A DNA stretch of 36,254 nt, taken from contig CAINCQ010000037.1 of assembly GCA_903847095.1 (NCBI GenBank), positions 1-36,254 on the forward strand. Reading direction: 5' to 3'. Source of the stretch: an uncultured bacterium. GTDB taxonomy: Bacteria > Patescibacteriota > Minisyncoccia > Minisyncoccales > UBA5738. Numbering within the stretch: position 1 is the stretch's first letter; each line of letters opens with the position of its first letter. Positions 6,844-12,580 of the stretch are shown here, piece after piece. A model generated the notes under the pieces. That model was not told the DNA's origin. It saw only the letters and a list, made by a program, of their open reading frames with translations, and made no database searches. The translations under genes and the position numbers were made by a program.

Positions 6844-6876
6844 AAACCAACCGCGAAGCGGCTTGGTTTCATCATA
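6844..6876 (-). promoter_or_regulatory. secA promoter (extended -10) and leader hairpin
   Basis: On the minus strand TGGTATGAT (TATGAT at plus 6871-6876) forms an extended -10 about 45 nt before the secA ATG, with no clear -35. The start of the transcript would carry a hairpin: AAACCAA-GCCGC pairs with GCGG-TTGGTTT (plus 6844-6854 with 6858-6869, one bulge, GAA loop). A leader hairpin directly ahead of secA could protect the 5' end or affect translation. Confidence 0.5.
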
Positions 6877-6896
6877 CCAGTATTCTAGCTAAGTTT

Positions 6897-6952
6897 GGAA
6901 AAAAGAAAAGGCCGTCCCGCGGACTTTGCCGCGCTCGTCTTTGGCGGCCTTT
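6897..6952 (-). terminator. Strong terminator between hpf and secA
   Basis: AAAGGCCG (6907-6914) pairs with CGGCCTTT (6945-6952), with an inner CGCGG/CCGCG stem (6918-6922, 6929-6933). On the minus strand it is followed by TTCTTTTTTCC. It would end transcripts coming from hpf before they reach secA. Confidence 0.65.
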
Positions 6953-6994
6953 CTTCTCGGCGCCCCGTTTCCCTGCTCTCCGTGGCCAATATCG

Positions 6995-7025
6995 AAAATT
7001 CCAAAGGTATTACCTTTGGAATTTT
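6995..7025. repeat. 31-bp perfect palindrome between hpf and secA
   Basis: AAAATTCCAAAGGTA (6995-7009) is matched exactly by its reverse complement at 7011-7025 around one central base. As RNA it would form a long hairpin ending in a short run of T on either strand; as DNA it could be a binding site for a dimeric protein. It lies between a weaker hairpin (7061-7076) and the terminator at 6897-6952. Confidence 0.7.
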
Positions 7026-7041
7026 ACGGCACCCTGCGGCT

Positions 7042-7076
7042 AAAAAAATAGAATAATTTCGGCTACCTGCTTAGCC
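7042..7076 (-). terminator. Possible first terminator after hpf
   Basis: On the minus strand GGCTA-AGCAGG-TAGCC (plus 7061-7076) makes a 5-bp hairpin 36 bp past the hpf stop, followed by an A+T-rich stretch ending in a run of seven T (plus 7042-7048). The distance between stem and T-run is longer than ideal, so this is tentative. Confidence 0.35.
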
Positions 7077-7111
7077 AAAGCTTAGGCGGCCGGATCGGAA
7101 CCAAAACAACA

Positions 7112-7471
7112 CTAAGGCTTTCTCGAAAGCTCGATCATTTTATCCTTGTAATCGGTTATCTGCCTTTGCAATTCCTCGCGGACCTCGATGATCGATGATT
7201 TAAAATCCTCGCTGGCCGCGCTGGCCGTAAGCGTCTTCCTGGGAAAGACCAGATGGCACTCGGCGAAATAATTATCCCCTTTGCGGTGGTGCAAGGTTGA
7301 CTTGCCTATTTCGACGATCGCTTCAACCTTCGCCTTTTGCTTTACCGGATCGTGGTCAGCATCCTCCTGGAACATTACTGAATATTTTTCCAACGACCCG
7401 ATCTTTTCTTCAATGAACTCTTTAAAAGTAGGGGTCAACTCGCAATCTTTGGTTCTGATTATAATATTCAT
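7112..7471 (-). CDS. hpf: Ribosome hibernation promoting factor, short form
   Basis: This 119-residue protein matches the short HPF/YfiA family (S30AE domain), which binds the 30S subunit in the decoding region and stops translation in resting cells. The N-terminus MNIIIRTKDCELTPTFKEFI gives the first strand and helix, followed by EEKIGSLEKY, VKQKAKVEAIVEIGKSTLHH, the YFAECHLVFPRKTLTASAAS segment, DFKSSIIEVREELQRQITDYKDK, and a short end. It lacks the C-terminal dimerisation domain of the long form that makes 100S particles alone. The gene is single, with a structured leader upstream and several hairpins downstream. This suggests separate control of its level, as expected for a growth-phase protein. 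Confidence 0.88.
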   Translation of the reverse strand: MNIIIRTKDCELTPTFKEFIEEKIGSLEKYSVMFQEDADHDPVKQKAKVEAIVEIGKSTLHHRKGDNYFAECHLVFPRKTLTASAASEDFKSSIIEVREELQRQITDYKDKMIELSRKP

Positions 7472-7657
7472 ATTTGTTCGCTTGTTTTTTTATCCGGCAA
7501 AATATTCCGGGGTTAATCGGTTCAAGTACGAACCGCCCCGCACCCGGGGTAATTTATTCAGCTTTTGGCTGCGTCCGACGATCGCGCCAAGTGGCAATTC
7601 AAAGCATAACATTTTTTTCAAGGCGCGCAACAAAAAAAATTCTCATAGCGCGTCTTT
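7472..7657 (-). promoter_or_regulatory. hpf leader with adjacent hairpins and possible promoter
   Basis: The minus-strand leader of hpf carries two adjacent perfect hairpins: CGGTTC-GTACTT-GAACCG (plus 7518-7535) and CCCCG-GGTG-CGGGG (plus 7536-7549). CCGGGGTTAAT (7508-7518) and CCGGGGTAATT (7544-7554) repeat each other, so the two regions could compete for pairing. A candidate promoter is TTGCGC with TGTTATGCT (plus about 7604-7631), whose -10 is poor. The leader would exceed 100 nt. No known riboswitch was recognised. Confidence 0.4.
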
Positions 7658-7683
7658 CTAAAAAAACAACCTGCGCTAGCAGG
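7658..7683 (-). terminator. Rho-independent terminator upstream of hpf
   Basis: On the minus strand CCTGC-TAGC-GCAGG (plus 7670-7683) is followed directly by TTGTTTTTTTAG. There is no annotated gene upstream before murB, so this terminator implies an independent transcript from the 7684-8010 region, which holds the 17-codon ORF at 7824-7877. Confidence 0.65.
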
Positions 7684-8125
7684 AAGTCAAAAAGTTAAAT
7701 TAATTTTTGATGCGGCATCATTGTTAAACATTTACCTACCACCCTCCCTTGCCTTCAACAGAAGACAAGGGACGAAATTAGGTTGTTTAGACTTTATTCC
7801 GTCTTTGATAAATAAGGCAAAAACTATTTCTTCTTCTTTGTCTTCGGTTTTGCCTTTGCTTTTTTTTTGGCGGCCATGTTAGTTGATTTGAAAATTTTAT
7901 ATATTTTTTTTTCAAATAGTCGACCGCTATTTGTACTCGTTGTTTGAGAGAATTTCTAAAATTCAATTCTCTTTACTTTATTTTTTCACGTTGCGAATGT
8001 TTGTCAAGTGTTGATAACTAAAAAAAATTATTGATAAAAAATATTCTTCGGAAAAAAAGAAAAAAATATTTTTAAAAACGTTTTTCGTGGAAAAAATACG
8101 CCCGCGACCGGCAAACCAATGCTTT
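7684..8125. other. Gene-poor A+T-rich spacer between hpf and murB
   Basis: Apart from the small lysine-rich ORF at 7824-7877, this spacer holds no gene I can support. It includes an imperfect hairpin at 7746-7771 (CCCTTG...CAAGGG with an inner CTTC/GAAG), a TTGACA on the minus strand (plus 8002-8007) without a matching -10, and a run of A/T tracts at 8010-8100. A few DnaA-box-like words (GTTATCAACA) occur but do not form an origin. Confidence 0.5.
7824..7877 (-). CDS. Tiny lysine/alanine-rich basic peptide, 17 residues
   Basis: ATG at 7877 to TAG at 7824 encodes MAAKKKAKAKPKTKKKK, eleven lysines in 17 residues. The composition matches lysine-rich tails of bacterial histone-like or nucleoid proteins and could bind nucleic acid or the ribosome. 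Support for a real gene is a dedicated terminator 140 bp downstream (7658-7683), no other gene on that transcript, and a consensus-like TTGACA upstream at 8002-8007. Against it, there is no Shine-Dalgarno, the -10 is unclear, and the ORF is very short. It may be the marker of a small RNA rather than a peptide gene. Confidence 0.4.
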   Translation of the reverse strand: MAAKKKAKAKPKTKKKK

Positions 8126-9079
8126 TTACCCGACAATCTCTATTTCCTCCTCCAGTTTTACGTTAAATTTTTTAAACACTTCTTTTTTTGCCAAAGCAAT
8201 CAATTTTTTTACATCGGATGATGTTGCTCCGCCGGCATTGATAATAAAATTCGCGTGCTTATCGGAAATTATCGCGCCTCCGATCTTTCTCCCCTTCAAG
8301 CCGCATTCATCGATCAGCTTTGCCGCGAACATATCTTTGGGATTTTTAAAGATCGAACCCGCGCTTGGCAGATCGTACGGCTGGCTTTTCAATTTTTGAG
8401 CCAGATATTCCCCCATTTTCTTTTTTATGTCCCCGGCCTTGCCCTTTTTTCCCTTAATCTCGCAGGAAACAACGACCAGGTTGATTTTGTTTTTAAAAAT
8501 ACTATCGCGATACGAAAAACGGCATTCCTCCTTTGAAAAAGACCGAACGCCCGCCGCGAGGTCATTAACGTCAAAAAAATTAACACTGCTTACAATATCC
8601 GCCATTGAGCCCGACATCGCGCCCGCATTGCCTCTTATGGCCCCTCCAACGGTCCCGGGAATACCGGCCGCCCATTCCATTCCAGCTAGGGAGCTCTCGG
8701 AAAAAAATCCGGCCAGATCGCTCAAGCGCGTCCCGGAGCCAACGGTTATTGTTTTACCTTGGCCAATTTTATTAACAGCAATCCCGGAATTTTTGGTCCT
8801 TACAACCAAACCGCGGAAACCTTTATCGCTTACCAGAATGTTTGATCCGCCTCCCAGCACAAAAAACGGCAGTCCGCATTCCTTCGCCGCGGCCACTGCC
8901 CTGATCAAATCTTTTTCATTCTTTGCCTCAAAGTAAAAATCGGCCGGCCCTCCTATCCCATAGCTTGTAAGCGGAACCAATACCTTGTTTTCGATGATCC
9001 CGGGTAAATTCTTTACGGCCGTTACTATTGTTTTTGTTTTGTTTGTAATGGTTTTGTTTATAATAATCTTTTCGGTCAT
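8126..9079 (-). CDS. murB: UDP-N-acetylmuramate dehydrogenase MurB
   Basis: MurB reduces UDP-GlcNAc-enolpyruvate to UDP-MurNAc with FAD and NADPH in the cytoplasm, the committed step of peptidoglycan synthesis. The 317 residues show SYGIGGPADF at 39-48, the FAD-binding GGGSNILVSDKGFRG at 76-90, the block WAAGIPGTVGGAIRGNAGA at 136-154, the FSYRDSIFK motif near 188-196, PSAGSIFKNP at 238-247 carrying the active-site serine, and IDECGLKG near 256. It looks like a type II enzyme. The first 30 residues are a threonine/lysine-rich extension before the usual start, and the ATG at 9079 is kept because a strong promoter and leader precede it. It is read alone, which is unusual since mur genes often cluster. 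Confidence 0.96.
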   Translation of the reverse strand: MTEKIIINKTITNKTKTIVTAVKNLPGIIENKVLVPLTSYGIGGPADFYFEAKNEKDLIRAVAAAKECGLPFFVLGGGSNILVSDKGFRGLVVRTKNSGIAVNKIGQGKTITVGSGTRLSDLAGFFSESSLAGMEWAAGIPGTVGGAIRGNAGAMSGSMADIVSSVNFFDVNDLAAGVRSFSKEECRFSYRDSIFKNKINLVVVSCEIKGKKGKAGDIKKKMGEYLAQKLKSQPYDLPSAGSIFKNPKDMFAAKLIDECGLKGRKIGGAIISDKHANFIINAGGATSSDVKKLIALAKKEVFKKFNVKLEEEIEIVG

Positions 9080-9091
9080 GATTCAATCAAA

Positions 9092-9143
9092 GACCGGAAG
9101 AGTTAACCCCCAAAAATAATTTCACGGGTGCATCCTTCCGGTC
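9092..9143 (-). promoter_or_regulatory. Hairpin in the murB leader
   Basis: GACCGGAAG (9092-9100) and CTTCCGGTC (9135-9143) are exact reverse complements enclosing 34 nt. The expected transcription start is just upstream, so the hairpin would occupy the very 5' end of the murB mRNA and end 12 nt before the ATG, hiding or presenting the ribosome-binding region. No known leader RNA class was recognised. Confidence 0.45.
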
Positions 9144-9150
9144 CAATAGA

Positions 9151-9179
9151 ATTTTATCAAGTTTGGAATTCACTGTCAA
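9151..9179 (-). promoter_or_regulatory. murB promoter, near-consensus
   Basis: On the minus strand TTGACA (plus 9174-9179), 17 bp, then TAAAAT (plus 9151-9156). The -35 is perfect and the -10 matches at five of six positions. It is one of the best sigma-70-type promoters in the window. Confidence 0.8.
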
Positions 9180-9204
9180 AGGTAATGCGACCAACGTCAA
9201 ACTT

Positions 9205-11166
9205 TTACTTTTTTTCGGACGGAACCGCGGCCGCGTCCCTGATCGCTTTTATTTTTTCCATGATCGTTACCGAACTCAAGTTGTCCGGATCAAGATCGTA
9301 AGCCTTTTTTGCCAGATCATAAGCTTCGTTAATCCGGTTCTGATAAAGACGGACTTGCGCCAACAGCCAATAGCCTTTCTGGTTGGTGGGCGAAAGCGCG
9401 ATCATTTTCTCCGACGCGGCTTCCGCCAGCACCGTCTTAGAATTGTCAAAGGATGCCCAATCATTATAAAGCTGGCTTAGCATAAAAAAGGACTTATAAT
9501 CCAACGGCACTTCGCTTACGCTTTTTTGAAGCTCGCCGGTCAGCAATTCCAGCTCTTTGATTTTAGTTTCCGCGGTCATTTCTCCTTTTTTCTCCTCGTT
9601 TATGAATGTCTGGGCGAAAAATTGGCGGATCTGGTAGCGGCCCATCGGAGAAAGTTCGATAGTCGTCCGGTAATTATTGAGCCGGGCAACCGAACCAAAC
9701 GGAGAATTAACCGCGACGATCACCGAGTGCCCCGCGCTCGCTGGATTAACAATGAACTGGAAGAAACAAACAAGAAAAGCGGCAACGATCGAAAAAATGA
9801 AAACATTACCGGAAGTTCCTTCTTTTTTTTCTTTGTTCTTATCCGCGAGCATTGATTCAATGAAAGCCAGGACCAGCGCTAAAAGCATCAAGCTGGCCAC
9901 CATATCGAAAACCGTAAGATTCTGGACAAAATAGGCGACGAATAGCGAGGTAATTACCCCGGCTTCCGCAAAACCGATTTTGTCACGGAAAAAACCCTTC
10001 CAAAGGAAGAAAATGGCGGCAACAAAAATTGCCAGATAAGATAACAGCCCCAATACTCCCGTCTCGACCAGAGTATCAAGAATTATATTATGAGCCCGGT
10101 CAAACCAAACCGACTCACCACATTTTCCACTGGCCCTTCCAAAACAAGGATCGTAATGCTTGATAAAAGCGTATTCAAAATTCTCCGGGCCAGAACCAAG
10201 CCAGGGCCGGTCCAAAAAACCCCCATAAGCTACTTTCCAAACAACAAGACGGGTATTTAGCGTACTTTCGCCGAATTTATCCACCATTTTTTGGTAAACC
10301 GGATTCCCGGCTCTCGTTGCCAGTATTACGATCGAAAACGTTCCCAAAAATAATAACAGTAAAAGGGTTGAACCAATAATTCTTCTGGCGATATTTTTGC
10401 CCGCGGCCAGCCAAAGGATCCCCAATAGCAACATTCCCGCCAAAAAAGATATTTTGGCGGCTCGCGCTCCGCTCCCAAAAACATCCCCCAACAATCCAAT
10501 TTGCGGCAGGGGCGCGCCGGTAGCTATGCTCTGCATAAACTGGGTTCCTTCAAGTAGAAGACAAAGTGCCAACATAAAAAAAGCCACAGCGGCAAAAATT
10601 TTTAACGGTTTGTTTTCCGGCCATTTTTGGGAAATAAACAGATAAGCCGCGAAAAAAATATTAAAAAGCAGATAAGTGCCCAAAAAAGAATCGTTTCCAA
10701 TGGTCCCTGCCCCGCCCATAGTCGGATCTTTATCCATGAGCGCAAGCAGCCCCATTAGAACGCCGAGTCCCGCGCTTACGCCAAAAAGCCACGACCAATC
10801 TTTTTTTCGCATGACCGACGACGCGACCAAATAAAAAACGAACAAGTGCAACCACATCAAAACCCCGGTCATCCGTTCGAATTTCGACCAAAAACTTAAC
10901 GAAGGATTAACGCCAAACAGCGCGCTCAACGACATTACGGCCAAAAACAAAAACAGGAACAACGTCATTCCTTTGAAACGCGGCCGGTATTCGGGATATT
11001 TTTTGGCCAAGACTATCCAAGCGAAAAAAACTATCTCGGCCACGCCCAGGAAATACAAGCTTTTGGGCCCGACGTAGGGAAAATAGAAATTTTTATAAAA
11101 AACAAAGGGGGTGAATAAGGCCAAAAACAAACCGATCTTAATAATTTTTATCAAGAACTTTTTCAT
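9205..11166 (-). CDS. O-antigen ligase/polymerase-type membrane protein with C-terminal TPRs
   Basis: This polytopic membrane protein of about 653 residues belongs to the WaaL/Wzy_C group, which joins or polymerises lipid-linked glycans on the outer face of the membrane. It has around ten or more hydrophobic helices. The Wzy_C signature follows residue 280: a conserved arginine region (NTRLVVWKVAYGGFLDRP), WLGSGPENFEYAF, then FDRAHNIILDTLVETGVLGL. The last 150 residues are soluble, with a TPR-like stretch (GYWLLAQVRLYQNRINEAYDL, LDPDN). I prefer the ATG at 11166; a GTG at 11193 would add nine residues. It lies just after the Wzz-like gene in one operon. TPR-fused versions may be protein O-oligosaccharyltransferases as well as ligases, and the sequence does not decide. 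Confidence 0.83.
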   Translation of the reverse strand: MKKFLIKIIKIGLFLALFTPFVFYKNFYFPYVGPKSLYFLGVAEIVFFAWIVLAKKYPEYRPRFKGMTLFLFLFLAVMSLSALFGVNPSLSFWSKFERMTGVLMWLHLFVFYLVASSVMRKKDWSWLFGVSAGLGVLMGLLALMDKDPTMGGAGTIGNDSFLGTYLLFNIFFAAYLFISQKWPENKPLKIFAAVAFFMLALCLLLEGTQFMQSIATGAPLPQIGLLGDVFGSGARAAKISFLAGMLLLGILWLAAGKNIARRIIGSTLLLLLFLGTFSIVILATRAGNPVYQKMVDKFGESTLNTRLVVWKVAYGGFLDRPWLGSGPENFEYAFIKHYDPCFGRASGKCGESVWFDRAHNIILDTLVETGVLGLLSYLAIFVAAIFFLWKGFFRDKIGFAEAGVITSLFVAYFVQNLTVFDMVASLMLLALVLAFIESMLADKNKEKKEGTSGNVFIFSIVAAFLVCFFQFIVNPASAGHSVIVAVNSPFGSVARLNNYRTTIELSPMGRYQIRQFFAQTFINEEKKGEMTAETKIKELELLTGELQKSVSEVPLDYKSFFMLSQLYNDWASFDNSKTVLAEAASEKMIALSPTNQKGYWLLAQVRLYQNRINEAYDLAKKAYDLDPDNLSSVTIMEKIKAIRDAAAVPSEKK

Positions 11167-11204
11167 TTCGAAATTACTGCTTAAACTTTCCACCGCGGAT
11201 AAGG

Positions 11205-12089
11205 TTAGGTCTTTTGTTTCTTAACGGCTTCCTTAAAAAAAGCCAGCACCGATCCGGCGCCAAAACCCAAAATCGCCGCGAGCACAGTGTATAAAACGAT
11301 CCTGGGACTAACCGGGTTTTCCGAAACCGAAGGTGCCTTGACCATGACGGTAGGCCGACTGGCATCTATTTTAAGCTGAAGCGCGTTAATCTCTTTTTCC
11401 AAAGAATTGGTCTGTAAAAAATTACTTTCTATTTCCTGCTTCTTCGCTTCAAGAGTTGCCTTAGCCTCCAAAAGAGAATATTGAATGCTTAAATCCCGAT
11501 TTTGAATGGAAACGGCCTCCAAGGTATTTACTTTATCATCGAAGATCTTTTTTTCCTCTTCCAGCGCTGTTATTTTGTTTTTTATCCGTTCAACATCCTT
11601 CTTGTCCGTATCAATACTGTTTTGGAAATCCTTATTCGCTTCGTCGATCTTTTTTTGATGGTCGCTGATAATAATATTATTAATCTCTTCCAAAATCTGT
11701 TTGGCGCGCTCGGTTTCGGAGGATTTGGTGGAAAGATCGAATATCAGCGTTTTATCGGAATTTTGCGCGATTAACTTGGGAAAATCTTTTTCCGAAATAT
11801 TCAATTTCTCCCTGACCGCCTGGCCGTAAATATCTTTGTCGATCTTGTCTTTTAGCTGCGCGGTGTCTTCGATCGCTACCGGCTTATCGGCTTCGCCTAC
11901 CACCCCAACCTCCAAAGCACTGTCGATCTTATAAACCTTGGGCATCGCGAAACTTACAACAAACGCCAAAACAGCCGCCAAAACAGCAATCTTTAAAATA
12001 AAAAACATATTCCTGGTAAAAAAAACCACTATCTCGCGCAAATCAATTTCTTCGTAATCTTCCGTTTTGTTGATATTTTGGCCATCCAT
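11205..12089 (-). CDS. Wzz-like chain-length/polysaccharide co-polymerase protein
   Basis: This 294-residue protein has the Wzz topology: a short cytoplasmic N-terminus with DLREIVVFFTRN, a membrane helix at about residues 32-50, an outside domain with a long coiled coil at about 130-240 (DEANKDFQNSIDTDKKD, KITALEEEKKIFDD), a P-rich segment (SENPVSP), and a second helix at about 265-285. Wzz proteins set the length of chains made by Wzy. There is no C-terminal tyrosine-kinase domain. The ATG at 12089 lies 8 nt after a TACAAT box, so the mRNA is probably leaderless. It is followed 11 bp later by the ligase/polymerase gene. Family membership is inferred from topology and the proline motif. Confidence 0.75.
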   Translation of the reverse strand: MDGQNINKTEDYEEIDLREIVVFFTRNMFFILKIAVLAAVLAFVVSFAMPKVYKIDSALEVGVVGEADKPVAIEDTAQLKDKIDKDIYGQAVREKLNISEKDFPKLIAQNSDKTLIFDLSTKSSETERAKQILEEINNIIISDHQKKIDEANKDFQNSIDTDKKDVERIKNKITALEEEKKIFDDKVNTLEAVSIQNRDLSIQYSLLEAKATLEAKKQEIESNFLQTNSLEKEINALQLKIDASRPTVMVKAPSVSENPVSPRIVLYTVLAAILGFGAGSVLAFFKEAVKKQKT

Positions 12090-12097
12090 ATAGCTCC

Positions 12098-12125
12098 ATT
12101 GTAATTATTTTCCCCCTCAAGTCAA
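12098..12125 (-). promoter_or_regulatory. Promoter of the wzz-like gene
   Basis: On the minus strand TTGACT (plus 12120-12125), 16 bp, TACAAT (plus 12098-12103). Both boxes match at five of six positions. The -10 ends 8 nt before the ATG, so the transcript should start at or within a few bases of the start codon. Confidence 0.68.
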
Positions 12126-12132
12126 CGGACCC

Positions 12133-12212
12133 GCCGCCGACATTACCCAATGTCGCGGAATATCCCCTAGAAAAGTTAGCCCGCGGTTTCTCGCTATCGG
12201 CCGGCTAAAAAG
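12133..12212 (-). terminator. Hairpins and possible terminator ahead of the wzz-like gene
   Basis: On the minus strand TTAGCC (plus 12203-12208) pairs with GGCTAA (plus 12176-12181), followed by CTTTTCTAG, a weak terminator for the operon ending at 12259. A second hairpin at 12137-12155 (CGACATT-ACCC-AATGTCG) lies between it and the promoter of the next gene. Confidence 0.4.
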
Positions 12213-12222
12213 TATCCATGGC

Positions 12223-12255
12223 AAATTTGCCTCGGTTAAACCTCTGCAAATCTAA
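12223..12255. repeat. 33-bp repeat element, copy 1
   Basis: This stretch matches 15566-15597 with one substitution and one single-base gap over 33 bp. Both copies have the same orientation and lie directly behind the stop codon of a minus-strand gene, before a hairpin. Inside, ATTTGC and GCAAAT are inverted. Function unknown. Confidence 0.75.
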
Positions 12256-12258
12256 TTA

Positions 12259-12576
12259 CTAGATCATTCCAAACGTTGATGCCAAAATAAAATAAAGTAA
12301 CATATATTCAAAAAGCCCCAACACCGATAGAATTATTCCCGTCCGCGCCAACATCTTCTCCTCCAACTTCAGACCCTTAATCCCAAAAAAAATACCCAAA
12401 ACATCAAAAATCCAAGCCGTATAGAAAATAAATATAAATATGTAATCAACGATGATTACGGAATACCATGAAACTGCATATTTCATGACGATTAATCTAC
12501 CGATAAAAAGTAAAAAAGAAACTAAACCAATAGTTCCAAAAACTACGCTTGCTTTACCTATTTGCTTGTTATCCAT
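12259..12576 (-). CDS. Small four-helix membrane protein, DUF4190-like
   Basis: The preferred ATG at 12576 gives 105 residues with about three to four membrane segments: ASVVFGTIGLVSFLLFIGRL, SVIIVDYIFIFIFYTAWIF, and a C-terminal GIILSVLGLFEYMLLYFIL. The spacing of GIFFGIKGLK and ARTGIILSVLG resembles DUF4190, small membrane proteins of unknown role. A TTG start at 12597 would overlap the previous gene and is less likely. The gene follows the large surface protein, with its ATG 5 bp inside the end of that gene, so the two are coupled. It may help anchor, assemble or export its neighbour, but that is an inference from position. The 33-bp repeat and a hairpin follow. Confidence 0.6.
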   Translation of the reverse strand: MDNKQIGKASVVFGTIGLVSFLLFIGRLIVMKYAVSWYSVIIVDYIFIFIFYTAWIFDVLGIFFGIKGLKLEEKMLARTGIILSVLGLFEYMLLYFILASTFGMI

Positions 12577-12580
12577 TTTT

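Noticed and set aside
7980-8100. Origin-like A+T-rich stretch with TTATCAACA-type words near murB
   Set aside because: Only one or two loose DnaA-box matches, no cluster, and no dnaA, dnaN or rpmH nearby.
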